This document shows positions 8,824 to 17,751 of a DNA stretch of 50,552 nt, piece by piece. The notes below the pieces were generated by a model. That model saw only the letters and a list, made by a program, of their open reading frames with translations, was not told the origin of the DNA and did not search any database. The position numbers and the translations under genes are program-made. Numbering within the stretch: position 1 is the first letter of the stretch; the number at the start of each line of letters is the position of its first letter. The stretch covers positions 1 to 50,552 of IMG/VR virus record IMGVR_UViG_3300042567_001324. One strand, 5' to 3'. Source of the stretch: a virus.

Positions 8824-9858
8824 ATGACAACATATTTTATTGGAACAACATTTGGGACTAATAGCCAATGGCACACCAACGAAGTGCTGGCTATTGATCA
8901 CTTAAAGGCACAGATTAATAAAAAATTTCCTACAGCAGAGAATTTAATAATTAATACAACTTGGTTTGGTCCGCAATTTGACAACGGGCAATATAAAAAA
9001 TTAAACAAATTTGAGCATATTGATAATTTGTTTTTTATTACATTAGTTGATGAAATAATGTTAACTCATGATCAAATTGAGAACATTAGAAAAAAATTTA
9101 ATGCCTCTCTTTTTTTAATAGGAAATTATGATTCTCCGTATGAAGTTAGTTTTATTTCAACAGTAATACCGGACTATTTTAAAGATTATAATGACGCAGA
9201 TTTATTAATAAAAGACATAAAGTACTTGTACCTTTGTTATAATCGTAAGCCAAGGGAACACCGAGTTAAGCTAGTGAAACAGTTGATTGACTATGACTTG
9301 GTCAGACACGGTCTTGTTACATTAGGTAAAAACGATAAATTGTATAGCAAAGTTGAATATGCACCAAGTTTTCTATTGGGTGAACAGCCGGATGATTTTG
9401 CCAATGAGGGAAACTGGGGGATGGCAATGTCGTACGGAATACCCCACGACATACACAGTCTTGGGAACATGGACATATGGCAAAATCACTTTTTAAATAT
9501 AATCAGCGAAACTACATTTAATCCCTGGGATCATACGTTTGTGACAGAAAAAACATGGAAGCCCATAATTGGATTGAGACCGTTTATCATTAATGGATCA
9601 TCCAAGTTATACTTGTGGCTAAGAAATCGGGGATTTAGAACTTTTGAGAAATACTTTAACAATATTCTAATAGAAGATATCCCCGAATATGAAGTTCATA
9701 ATTCAATTATAAAAGTTGTACAACACCTTGCTAGTCTTGATAAACACAAATTGATGAATATGTACAATGACATGTTGCCAGATCTAATGTATAATAGAAC
9801 TCGTTTTTTAGAATTTTCTAAAGAGCAAAAGATTAAACTAACAAATTTATTTACATGA
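8824..9858 (+). CDS. Putative glycosyltransferase, TEK/GFxTF family, copy 2
   Basis: A 344-residue protein. The C-terminal block has SETTFNPW, VTEKTWKPIIGLRPFIING and LRNRGFRTFEKYF, the same series as in copies 1 and 3. A mid-protein segment, YLYLCYNRKPREHRVKLVKQL, fits the Arg/Lys-rich linker before the donor domain of GT-B-like enzymes. It starts directly after the stop of the radical SAM gene with no recognisable Shine-Dalgarno sequence, and its end overlaps the next gene by 4 bases. The sugar donor cannot be predicted. Confidence 0.5.
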   Translation: MTTYFIGTTFGTNSQWHTNEVLAIDHLKAQINKKFPTAENLIINTTWFGPQFDNGQYKKLNKFEHIDNLFFITLVDEIMLTHDQIENIRKKFNASLFLIGNYDSPYEVSFISTVIPDYFKDYNDADLLIKDIKYLYLCYNRKPREHRVKLVKQLIDYDLVRHGLVTLGKNDKLYSKVEYAPSFLLGEQPDDFANEGNWGMAMSYGIPHDIHSLGNMDIWQNHFLNIISETTFNPWDHTFVTEKTWKPIIGLRPFIINGSSKLYLWLRNRGFRTFEKYFNNILIEDIPEYEVHNSIIKVVQHLASLDKHKLMNMYNDMLPDLMYNRTRFLEFSKEQKIKLTNLFT

Positions 9859-10511
9859 ACAAGTACATGGTATATTGTTGTGCAGGCACAGGCGGATTAT
9901 TTTTGACTTCGGTGATAGCTAATTTTTTAGGAATGACAGTAAAACCAAATTTTTCTAGCACCGGACATAGTCATGACCAAGGCTACGGTAACTGGAAAGG
10001 TGCCAACCGTGTTGTTAATTTTATTGGTGATTATTGGAGCAATCTTCGGCGCGGCTACCCAATTTTTAATGCACATTACGGACCTATTAGAGATTTTAAG
10101 AAGTCGCAAAAAAATTTAAAAGTCATTAGTATCAAGATGTATCCCGATGATTATTATGATGTAACTAAACTCTTTGTTTGCAAAGCTTGGCCCGACATAT
10201 TAACAGAGCAAGAATATGCAAATCAAAAAGGTGTTGATTGGCCGGACTATAGCACTAATATAATTGCTGAATCAGAAATAGTAAGGACAGACCTAATCAA
10301 TCACTTATTATTAAAGATTACGGACTGGGACAAAAATTATGACAGAGAAGTAGTTGATTACAATATTAATTTTAAAACAGTGATGGGATTAGATAATGCA
10401 TCACTGGCAGATACAGTTTCTGATATTTTACAAAAACCTGTAACAGATGAGATACAAAAATTAATTAATGAGTATCAGCAGTTGAATAAAAGATTGTACT
10501 TTAATAGTTAA
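9855..10511 (+). CDS. P-loop-like/sulfotransferase-like protein, copy 1
   Basis: A 218-residue protein with a glycine-rich N-terminal loop, CAGTGGLFLTSVIANFLG, that resembles the 5'-PSB loop of sulfotransferases (G-x-G-G/S-x-F-L) more than a Walker A motif, because no GK[ST] is present. The minus-strand product at 26020-26682 has a matching loop (APGARGDFLSSVL). A role in sulfating or otherwise modifying a glycan is a guess from loop and context. The start overlaps the previous gene by 4 bases (ATGA). Confidence 0.35.
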   Translation: MNKYMVYCCAGTGGLFLTSVIANFLGMTVKPNFSSTGHSHDQGYGNWKGANRVVNFIGDYWSNLRRGYPIFNAHYGPIRDFKKSQKNLKVISIKMYPDDYYDVTKLFVCKAWPDILTEQEYANQKGVDWPDYSTNIIAESEIVRTDLINHLLLKITDWDKNYDREVVDYNINFKTVMGLDNASLADTVSDILQKPVTDEIQKLINEYQQLNKRLYFNS

Positions 10512-10547
10512 CCACTTGTTTTATATTCTAACATAAAAAATTTTAAA

Positions 10548-11900
10548 ATGTCAAGACTTAATAACGAAACATATCTAGAGTATAAGCACAGAATAATTGA
10601 CATCAAGTCAGACAGTTTCTGTGGAGCAAAATGGTATAACGCTACTATATGGTTAGGCAGCGGCATGACCACAAGTTGCCATCATCCATTGCCACATGCA
10701 ATTGATATTGAGAAAATAAAAACAAACCCCAGTGCATTACACAATACTGATCAAAAGAAATCAGAACGTGCTCAGATGCAAAAAGGACACAGACCTTCTG
10801 GCTGCGAATACTGCTGGAAAATAGAAGACATTGGGCGCGACAACATCAGTGATCGGGTGTACAAAACAATAATTTATTCTGATCAGGATCTAGATCGTGC
10901 ATACAACACTAACCCAATCAACGATGTTAATCTTCGCACTCTTGAAATCAGTTTTGATCGTACTTGTCAGTTCGCTTGCAGTTATTGCAATCCTGCATTC
11001 AGTAGTACTTGGGTTCGAGATATCAACACCAACGGACCCTACATTAACTTGATTTCAGACGGCAGGAATCATTTTACTCACACTCATGACAGTGCTCAAC
11101 TGTATAAATTTGGTGAAACTAACCCATATGTGGAGGCATTCTTTGCGTGGTGGGAAAGCGACCTCCATAACACACTAGACGAACTACGCATCACTGGCGG
11201 TGAGCCTTTGCTGTCAGGATACACCTGGCAACTGTTAGATTGGTTCAAGAACAACAAAGGCAAAAGTAAAACTCGTCTGGCCATCAACAGCAACCTTGGT
11301 ACACAGGTAGATGTGGTCCGATTGTTTGACAGCGTAGACCAACCCATTGACATATATACCAGTAACGAAGCAACAGGATTACAAGCTGAATATGTACGAG
11401 ATGGCTTGGTATGGGACGACTGGGCAAACAAAGTAGAACTGATTTTAAATAACCACCAGTCCAAGTTGCGCGGCTTGCACGTCATGTGTACTATCAATGC
11501 ATTATGCCTGGACAGTTTGGTAGACTTTCTTGAGTGTGTAGTAAATTGGAAACTAGAATACGGACGAGATGCTGTTAATATCTCACTAAATATATTACGC
11601 TTTCCAAGTTTTCAATCTGCATTAGTATTGCCTGACCAGTTACGGACCCGATACAAAGATCAACTGTCACAGTTTATGGCCATGCATGAAGGTCACAGCT
11701 ACCTTCATGAACATGAGTGGAACCAATTGCAGCGTTTAGTTGATTATTTAGATGTGGTTAAAACTCCGCACAGCGAAGCATTTGATTTACCCAAGTTACG
11801 CAATGACTTCAAACAGTTCTATCAACAATACGATCAACGTCGTAATAAAAATTTCATACAAACATTTCCTGCATTAGCAAATTGGTACAATACATTATGA
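10548..11900 (+). CDS. Radical SAM protein with N-terminal twitch/SPASM-like Cys cluster, copy 2
   Basis: A 450-residue protein with the core motif C140, C144, C147 (CQFACSYC), the SSTW signature and ITGGEPL. Auxiliary-cluster cysteines are C25, C44, C86 and C89 (GCEYCW), in nearly the same spacing as in copy 1. Its C-terminus (YDQRRNKNFIQTFPAL) matches that of copy 1, so these two form one subfamily. A 36-base gap precedes it. The stop overlaps the ATG of the next radical SAM gene (ATGA), which suggests coupled synthesis. Confidence 0.85.
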   Translation: MSRLNNETYLEYKHRIIDIKSDSFCGAKWYNATIWLGSGMTTSCHHPLPHAIDIEKIKTNPSALHNTDQKKSERAQMQKGHRPSGCEYCWKIEDIGRDNISDRVYKTIIYSDQDLDRAYNTNPINDVNLRTLEISFDRTCQFACSYCNPAFSSTWVRDINTNGPYINLISDGRNHFTHTHDSAQLYKFGETNPYVEAFFAWWESDLHNTLDELRITGGEPLLSGYTWQLLDWFKNNKGKSKTRLAINSNLGTQVDVVRLFDSVDQPIDIYTSNEATGLQAEYVRDGLVWDDWANKVELILNNHQSKLRGLHVMCTINALCLDSLVDFLECVVNWKLEYGRDAVNISLNILRFPSFQSALVLPDQLRTRYKDQLSQFMAMHEGHSYLHEHEWNQLQRLVDYLDVVKTPHSEAFDLPKLRNDFKQFYQQYDQRRNKNFIQTFPALANWYNTL

Positions 11901-13240
11901 GTGATGACAAAGTAGTTGGATTTTACAAAAAAGGATATGATTATAGTGCCAGCGCCCCGTATTTTGCTGGCCGCGAAGATTTTACAGACAAGCAATGGCA
12001 GCGGTTGACAGAAAGTGACAACTTTTGTATGTTACCATGGATGCACATGCATGCGTTTCCGGATGGTCGAGTATATCCTTGTTGTCTAGCAGAGTACTGG
12101 CATCCAATTGGGGACTTGCGTAAAAACACCATGGAGGAGGTATGGAATCAAGATGCCTACAAGGAACTACGTGTAAACATGCTGCAGGATCAGCCTAGCA
12201 AGCAATGTACTAAATGCTACGAGTTAGAAAAGAACGGCGCATTTAGCATGCGTAATGACAGCAATAGGAATTACGGACATTTAATACATGAAGTAGAACA
12301 TACACATGACGATGGCACTAATCCAGATTTTAAAATTAGATATTGGGATGTAAGATTTTCCAACCTATGTAATTTTAGCTGCCGTACTTGCGGTCCTATC
12401 TTCAGTAGTAATTGGTTTAACGATCATGTAAAGTTATACAATCGCGTCCCCGATGTCCTTGGGCGCGATATGGCCAGGGTCGAATACACTGCTGGCAGCG
12501 AAGATTCCATGATTGAACAAATGTTACCACACATACCTTATCTTGAACAGGTATACTTTGCCGGCGGCGAACCTCTTATCATGAAAGAGCATTACTTTCT
12601 ATTAGAAAAGCTAATTGAGGCAGGCAAAACTGATGTTCGTATTCAGTATAACACAAATTTTAGCGAACTGGCATACAAGGACAAACATGTGTTTGAATAT
12701 TGGAAACACTTTAAGAATGTCAGCGTAGGCGCCAGCCTAGATGGTATGAGTCAGCAAGCTGAACTGATACGCAAAGGAACCAATTGGACGCAGACTGTTA
12801 ATAATAGAGAACAAATGATCACAGAAGTACCACATGTTGATTTCTATGTTAGTAGCACTGTTAGTGCATTAAACGTGTTGCATGTGTTAGATTTTCATAA
12901 AGAATGGACACGCCTGGGATTGATCAATGCCAAAGATTGGAACGTTAATGTCTGTCAGAGTCCCGAATGGTATCGAACTGATATATTTCCTGAAAAATTC
13001 AAACAAGAGGTAATATTCCCGGCATATGACGAACATATTGCCTGGATAGATCCACAGGACACATTGCGTAGGGCAACCAATGGATTTCAGAGTTTAAAAA
13101 ACATGATGATGAGTAGCACTCAGGACAAATACTGGCCTCGCTTTGTAGAAGAATGCAATAAACTAGATAAAGTCAGAAACGAAGATGTGTGGGCTACATT
13201 TCCCGAACTTGCAGAACTAAGATACTATGACCCTACCTAA
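11897..13240 (+). CDS. Radical SAM protein with N-terminal SPASM/twitch domain, copy 3
   Basis: A 447-residue protein. The ATG at 11897 overlaps the upstream stop as ATGA and is preferred over the TTG at 11882. The N-terminal domain reads C44-M-L-P-W, then a PDGRVYPCC segment (C62/C63), GDL, MEEVWN and C104-x-x-C107. This order is that of a SPASM domain, but it lies before the barrel. The radical SAM motif is C158, C162, C165 (CNFSCRTC), followed by SSNW and FAGGEPL. It is more like copies 4 and 5 than copies 1 and 2. Confidence 0.85.
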   Translation: MSDDKVVGFYKKGYDYSASAPYFAGREDFTDKQWQRLTESDNFCMLPWMHMHAFPDGRVYPCCLAEYWHPIGDLRKNTMEEVWNQDAYKELRVNMLQDQPSKQCTKCYELEKNGAFSMRNDSNRNYGHLIHEVEHTHDDGTNPDFKIRYWDVRFSNLCNFSCRTCGPIFSSNWFNDHVKLYNRVPDVLGRDMARVEYTAGSEDSMIEQMLPHIPYLEQVYFAGGEPLIMKEHYFLLEKLIEAGKTDVRIQYNTNFSELAYKDKHVFEYWKHFKNVSVGASLDGMSQQAELIRKGTNWTQTVNNREQMITEVPHVDFYVSSTVSALNVLHVLDFHKEWTRLGLINAKDWNVNVCQSPEWYRTDIFPEKFKQEVIFPAYDEHIAWIDPQDTLRRATNGFQSLKNMMMSSTQDKYWPRFVEECNKLDKVRNEDVWATFPELAELRYYDPT

Positions 13241-14444
13241 CACAATTTGTATGTTGCCTTGGATCAGTATAGAAACCAGTCCAATTGGAACTACTAGGCC
13301 ATGCTGCATGGCGCATGATGAGATTACAGATACTGATGGGGTCAAGTATGATTTGAATACAGCCGACCTAACAACAATATATCGCAGCGAATATATGCAG
13401 AAACTTCGACGACAGTTTCGTGCTGGAGAAAAGCCTGCAACATGTAGTCGTTGTTGGGACGAGGAAGTCGCTGGCAGGTCAAGCAAGCGCATACATAGTC
13501 AGGTTAGATTAAAAGAACTATATGCACAGGTAGACTGGGCAAATGATACTCCTGATCAACTGTGGTTTATTGATTTAAAATTGGGTAATATCTGTAACTT
13601 AAAATGTCGTATATGCGGATCCTGGTCTAGTAGCAAATGGGCAGAAGAAGAACTAAACTATATGTCTAAAGGATCTGATAAAAAATCTCATATTGCATAT
13701 CAGTGGTTAAAACAGGGCGCCTGGCCACGAAACAAGGATACAACTTTTTGGAGCAACTTAAAGCAAATACTGCCCAACATAAAGTACTTTGAGTTCACCG
13801 GTGGTGAGCCTTGGTTGATTGAGGAGCACTTTGAGTTATTGAATTTTGCAGCCAGTGAAGGCTACAGCAAAAATATAGACATACACTACAATACCAATGC
13901 TACACAATCTATCTTGCCGCATTTGGACTTGTTTAGTAAATTTGGACGAGTAGATATTGCATTCAGTATTGACAACGTAGGACCTAGATTTGAGTACGAG
14001 CGATACGGAGCCAACTGGATGGAAGCAAACAGTATTATAGATGCTACTCATGCAGCCAAACAACAGCGGATGCCAAACATTACTACACAACTTTGTTTTA
14101 CAATTAATATTCAGAATGTTTATTATTTAGATGAACTATTGGCCTGGGCAGATACTAAAAAATTTGGTAGTGTATATTTTAACATGATGCATAGCCCGGG
14201 CCATATGAGTATACAAAAAATGACCCCGGACGCTCAAGCATTGGTATTAAATAAACTGGAAACCACCGCATGGACCAATCGACATTATCAATACGAAATT
14301 AGCAACATAATTAAATTTATCCAGAACGGAAATGGCAGTGACGGCAAAGAATTCTTGACCAAAATGCAACGCACCGACGAGTATAGGCAGCAGAGTTTTA
14401 AAGACACACACTTTGAAATAGCCAAGGCAATGGGCTATGAGTAA
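13227..14444 (+). CDS. Radical SAM protein with N-terminal SPASM/twitch domain, copy 4
   Basis: A 405-residue protein, the shortest of the five. C8-M-L-P-W, C26/C27 and C73-x-x-C76 (CSRCW) form the N-terminal auxiliary-cluster site. C123, C127 and C130 (CNLKCRIC) form the radical SAM motif, followed by SSKW and FTGGEPW, where Trp replaces the usual Leu after GGEP. The start overlaps the end of copy 3 by 14 bases and the end overlaps copy 5 by 8 bases. Substrate unknown. Confidence 0.85.
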   Translation: MTLPNTICMLPWISIETSPIGTTRPCCMAHDEITDTDGVKYDLNTADLTTIYRSEYMQKLRRQFRAGEKPATCSRCWDEEVAGRSSKRIHSQVRLKELYAQVDWANDTPDQLWFIDLKLGNICNLKCRICGSWSSSKWAEEELNYMSKGSDKKSHIAYQWLKQGAWPRNKDTTFWSNLKQILPNIKYFEFTGGEPWLIEEHFELLNFAASEGYSKNIDIHYNTNATQSILPHLDLFSKFGRVDIAFSIDNVGPRFEYERYGANWMEANSIIDATHAAKQQRMPNITTQLCFTINIQNVYYLDELLAWADTKKFGSVYFNMMHSPGHMSIQKMTPDAQALVLNKLETTAWTNRHYQYEISNIIKFIQNGNGSDGKEFLTKMQRTDEYRQQSFKDTHFEIAKAMGYE

Positions 14445-15735
14445 GCCTGATACCTTGTGCCTGGCACCGTGGGTACACACCTACCTTAGTCCACAAACTG
14501 AACGGCGGTTGTGTTGTGCCAGCCGAGAACCAGCACAAAATTTTCGCCAGTATATTGATACCAGTGCCGGTACCGGGCAGTATATTCCCGTTACCTTAGA
14601 AGACCACTGGAACAATGATCATATGCGCAGTGTGCGACGTCGCATGATGGCCGGAGAAACACTACCCGAGTGTGAAGTATGTAACGACAAGCTATTAAAC
14701 ACTGACGTTTACCGTAGTTATTTCAATCAATTGTTCGGACATAAGTACAAACAAGTAGTAGAACAAACTGACGCAACTGGGTATACCACATTAAAACCAG
14801 TATCGTGGGATTACAGATTTAGCAATCATTGTAATTTCAAATGTCGCATGTGTGGAGACATGTTAAGCAGTGCTTGGGAAAGCGAGCAACGCCAACACAA
14901 CATGATCAACTGGCAGGATCCAAAGAACAATTGGATGAAACCTGAGATCAAAGATCAGATTGAACAATTTCAAACAACTCAAATTGAAGCCGAGTTCGCA
15001 GCAGCAGTCGAAGACCACCGTATCGAAGAGGTGTACTGGGTGGGGGGAGAGCCGTTAATGTACGAACAACATTGGCGGTACATGCAGCGTATTATAGAAC
15101 TAGGAGATGGTCCAAATGTCTACGCAAGATATAACACAAACCTTAGTCGTGTCCGGTACCGGGGTATTGATCTGTACAGTGATATTTTATGCCGGTTACG
15201 TGATTGGCAAGTATGTGCGAGTATTGATGGAACGGGAAGAATTGGAGAATATATCCGAACAGGTCTTGATTATACAGAATGGCTTGAAAACTTTAAGAGA
15301 GGAGTTGCAGTTGCTACAAACAGGCGTCAAATGAGATTGGACTTCACTCTTACCCTCCCGGGTATGTTTGAAGTAGAAAATATACAGCAGTTAGCTGACG
15401 ATTTGGGCGTTGACATCCTGGCCAAGGTTGTCTTTGGTTTTAGTCCGGACATAGTTATGTCACCTTTAGCCCTACCCAGAAGTCTATTAGAAGCATGGGT
15501 AGATGAAATTTTGGATGGCCCAACCACACCCCTCGGCCCGTTAAAGGATATACTAGTTCAACTTAAAACACGCCCTACATTTCAAGAACAGTTTGGCGTA
15601 GACGCTTATCTCAAAGGTGTTGCAAAGGGTAAGGCTCGTGTGTTACAATTAGAATCTATCCGTAGTCAATCAATAACCATGGACGAAATACTATCAAAGA
15701 GAGCAGATGTATATGAGTGGTGGCAATCAATCTGA
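14437..15735 (+). CDS. Radical SAM protein with N-terminal SPASM/twitch domain, copy 5
   Basis: A 432-residue protein. C8-L-A-P-W, C26/C27 and C79-x-x-C82 (CEVC) form the auxiliary site. C132, C136 and C139 (CNFKCRMC) form the radical SAM motif, followed by SSAW and WVGGEPL. Compared with copy 4 there is an insertion between the first Cys groups (about residues 35-55) and a different C-terminus. It ends the run of radical SAM genes and overlaps the next gene by 29 bases. Confidence 0.85.
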   Translation: MSKPDTLCLAPWVHTYLSPQTERRLCCASREPAQNFRQYIDTSAGTGQYIPVTLEDHWNNDHMRSVRRRMMAGETLPECEVCNDKLLNTDVYRSYFNQLFGHKYKQVVEQTDATGYTTLKPVSWDYRFSNHCNFKCRMCGDMLSSAWESEQRQHNMINWQDPKNNWMKPEIKDQIEQFQTTQIEAEFAAAVEDHRIEEVYWVGGEPLMYEQHWRYMQRIIELGDGPNVYARYNTNLSRVRYRGIDLYSDILCRLRDWQVCASIDGTGRIGEYIRTGLDYTEWLENFKRGVAVATNRRQMRLDFTLTLPGMFEVENIQQLADDLGVDILAKVVFGFSPDIVMSPLALPRSLLEAWVDEILDGPTTPLGPLKDILVQLKTRPTFQEQFGVDAYLKGVAKGKARVLQLESIRSQSITMDEILSKRADVYEWWQSI

Positions 15736-16903
15736 AATAAAAGTTACGTTACGAAATCCATTGGATTATAGTGACACATTGGATTATTATATCCGGACAT
15801 ACGATAATCCAATGTCACATGATTGGATTGATGCACTCAAAAAATTATTGCAGTCTAATTCTCTCTTAGAGAAAAATTTCTGCTTTATGGGTTTTCCTAA
15901 TACAGCAAGAACATTAGACTATTTGTGTAAAGAGCTTAATAAAGCAGTGTTACAGATTAACAAGTTTAACAGTACTCTTGCATGGATACACGGCGATCTG
16001 GATTCGTACTTCATCGAAGAATACTTTACACCAGATACAGTTAGATACGGAATAGAATATCCGATACCAAAAAGATTACATAAAGAAGGAACCAGTGACT
16101 ATTATCTAACACAGTTCATAGGGTTGTCTGAGAAAAAAAGCATACTCAATAAGTTACATAATCACTTTGAAATTCTTCAAGGTACAGTGAACAATTCTAG
16201 TCCGTATTATGTATTAGCTGATTACGAAACAAAATATGCTATTAGGCAACTAAACATACTCTGCCACGAAATGGAAAATTTAATTCTGAGTCAGCAAAAA
16301 CAAGTTTATTTGCCTGAATGGATCAGACCAAGCCAAATTACAACATGGTTACATGCTCCTCGACACACATTGCGTGCCGAACATAGAAAACTGTTTTTAG
16401 AAAATGGGTACGATCGTAGATTTGGTCATGTATACATGCACTGGGCGCAAATAGGTAAAACATTGTTTGAAGTGTTTAGGGACGAAGGTGCACCTGATCT
16501 TACTGACGCAGTGTGTGAGGCAATTACACATCTTGAATATTACAGCGGTGAGTTTGATATTGATTGGGGGCTAGATGTAGTATCGGGTCATGACTCAAGA
16601 CATTTTTGGCACATCAAAGAACAACAATTGTTTCGTGAGTGGCTGGTAAAGAATAAATTGGACCCTTTGGATGAAAACTTGAGTTTAGGTTATCTACCTA
16701 TTGGTGAGGTTGATCTACTAAAAAGTTTTGGTACAACCGATCATTTTAAAATATGGAACATGTTAGGAAGCTACTCGGACATATATTCTGTGCAAATTGA
16801 AAATGTTATTGGTACATATCCTTACTGTTGGTCTGATTCAGATTATAAACAAATGCAAATTGATATGATGAAACCAGGATATGATTATAGTAGCCGGCGG
16901 TGA
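15707..16903 (+). CDS. Protein of unknown function in the radical SAM cassette
   Basis: A 398-residue protein that I do not recognise. It is soluble in appearance, rich in Tyr, Asp, His and Trp, with no signal peptide and no obvious nucleotide-binding motif. The His/Trp-rich middle (TTWLHAPRHTLRAEHRKLF; RFGHVYMHWAQIGKTLFEVF) and DVVSGHDSRHFWHI could hold metal ligands. It overlaps the radical SAM gene before it by 29 bases and the SGNH gene after it by 23 bases. A second ATG, two codons on at 15713, is an equally good start. Confidence 0.55.
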   Translation: MYMSGGNQSEIKVTLRNPLDYSDTLDYYIRTYDNPMSHDWIDALKKLLQSNSLLEKNFCFMGFPNTARTLDYLCKELNKAVLQINKFNSTLAWIHGDLDSYFIEEYFTPDTVRYGIEYPIPKRLHKEGTSDYYLTQFIGLSEKKSILNKLHNHFEILQGTVNNSSPYYVLADYETKYAIRQLNILCHEMENLILSQQKQVYLPEWIRPSQITTWLHAPRHTLRAEHRKLFLENGYDRRFGHVYMHWAQIGKTLFEVFRDEGAPDLTDAVCEAITHLEYYSGEFDIDWGLDVVSGHDSRHFWHIKEQQLFREWLVKNKLDPLDENLSLGYLPIGEVDLLKSFGTTDHFKIWNMLGSYSDIYSVQIENVIGTYPYCWSDSDYKQMQIDMMKPGYDYSSRR

Positions 16904-17675
16904 TAGTTTTGTTTACGGTAGCGAACTCCAGTCGCCAAATAATACCTTTACGGCATTGTTAAGTCGGGAATACGAATATAATTGTGTAGCATGGCCAGGT
17001 ATTGGTAATGATGGTATAGCTCGACGAGTTATTTCTGAGATTCAAAGACAATTGCCTAAAAAACTTTTTGTTATAGTTAATTGGACTTTTCCTGGAAGAT
17101 ATGAATTTAAATTTACATATGATACCGGGCAACGTACCAAAGAATGGTATTCGATCACTGCATGGACTATTAAAGAGATAGATGAAATAGAACAAGAGTT
17201 TATTTCAAAGGATACACAAATTTTAGGTGAACATAGTAAAACTATAACTCGTGCCAAATCAACCGGAGTACACAATTTTGCAAAGGCTTTTTATCAACAT
17301 GTGGGCAGCGGGGAATATTGGGAAGTATATTCTACGTTAAAAGAAATAGTTTATTTACAGAATTACTTAAAAGCAAACAATGTTCGCTATTTGTTTACCT
17401 GTGCTGATAACAGTATCTGGTATAATTATACTACTCAACACGCTGATGTAACCATACACAGTTTAACAGAACAAATATTCAATGATCAAGAATCTTGGTT
17501 TTGGTTTCCAGCCGGAACATTAGAAAATGAAACAAAAGAACCTAGAGGTTTTTACCAATGGGCAATTGAAAATAAATACCCAGTAGGAACTACACATCCA
17601 CTTGAAGAAGCTCACGCAGCAGCAGCAGAATTAATTAAGGAAAAATTCAATGAACTGGTTACAAAACATCTATAA
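16881..17675 (+). CDS. SGNH/GDSL-like hydrolase, copy 1
   Basis: A 264-residue protein. GGDSFVYGSE near the N-terminus carries the Gly-Asp-Ser block with the nucleophile Ser. GIGNDGIARRVI supplies the GxN segment, and HPLEEAHAAAAELI near the end supplies the His-Pro block. The Asp normally three residues before the catalytic His is not visible (GTTHP), so the active site may be a dyad or altered. Such enzymes remove or transfer O-acyl groups, often on sugars. It overlaps both neighbours. Confidence 0.65.
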   Translation: MIIVAGGDSFVYGSELQSPNNTFTALLSREYEYNCVAWPGIGNDGIARRVISEIQRQLPKKLFVIVNWTFPGRYEFKFTYDTGQRTKEWYSITAWTIKEIDEIEQEFISKDTQILGEHSKTITRAKSTGVHNFAKAFYQHVGSGEYWEVYSTLKEIVYLQNYLKANNVRYLFTCADNSIWYNYTTQHADVTIHSLTEQIFNDQESWFWFPAGTLENETKEPRGFYQWAIENKYPVGTTHPLEEAHAAAAELIKEKFNELVTKHL

Positions 17676-17751
17676 TAGAATTAAACTAGAAATTAAATAT
17701 CGGCGTAAGCTACGTGAGCTACGCAAACGAGATCCATTTATTTACAAATGA
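17650..17751 (+). CDS. 33-residue basic small protein
   Basis: This short gene bridges the two SGNH genes. It starts 26 bases inside the end of the first and its TGA overlaps the ATG of the second (ATGA). The product is highly basic and amphipathic, beginning MNWLQNIYNRIKLEIKYRRK and ending RKRDPFIYK. The exact junction, the lack of a gap otherwise and the coding-like composition support a real gene. It may bind nucleic acid or membrane, or mainly serve translational coupling. Confidence 0.5.
   Translation: MNWLQNIYNRIKLEIKYRRKLRELRKRDPFIYK

Noticed and set aside
15107-15334. 75-codon plus-strand frame coding a membrane-plus-coiled-coil-like protein
   Set aside because: It lies wholly inside the conserved radical SAM copy 5 in another frame. 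The hydrophobic look comes from the frame shift of a conserved gene, and no separate ribosome binding site is evident.
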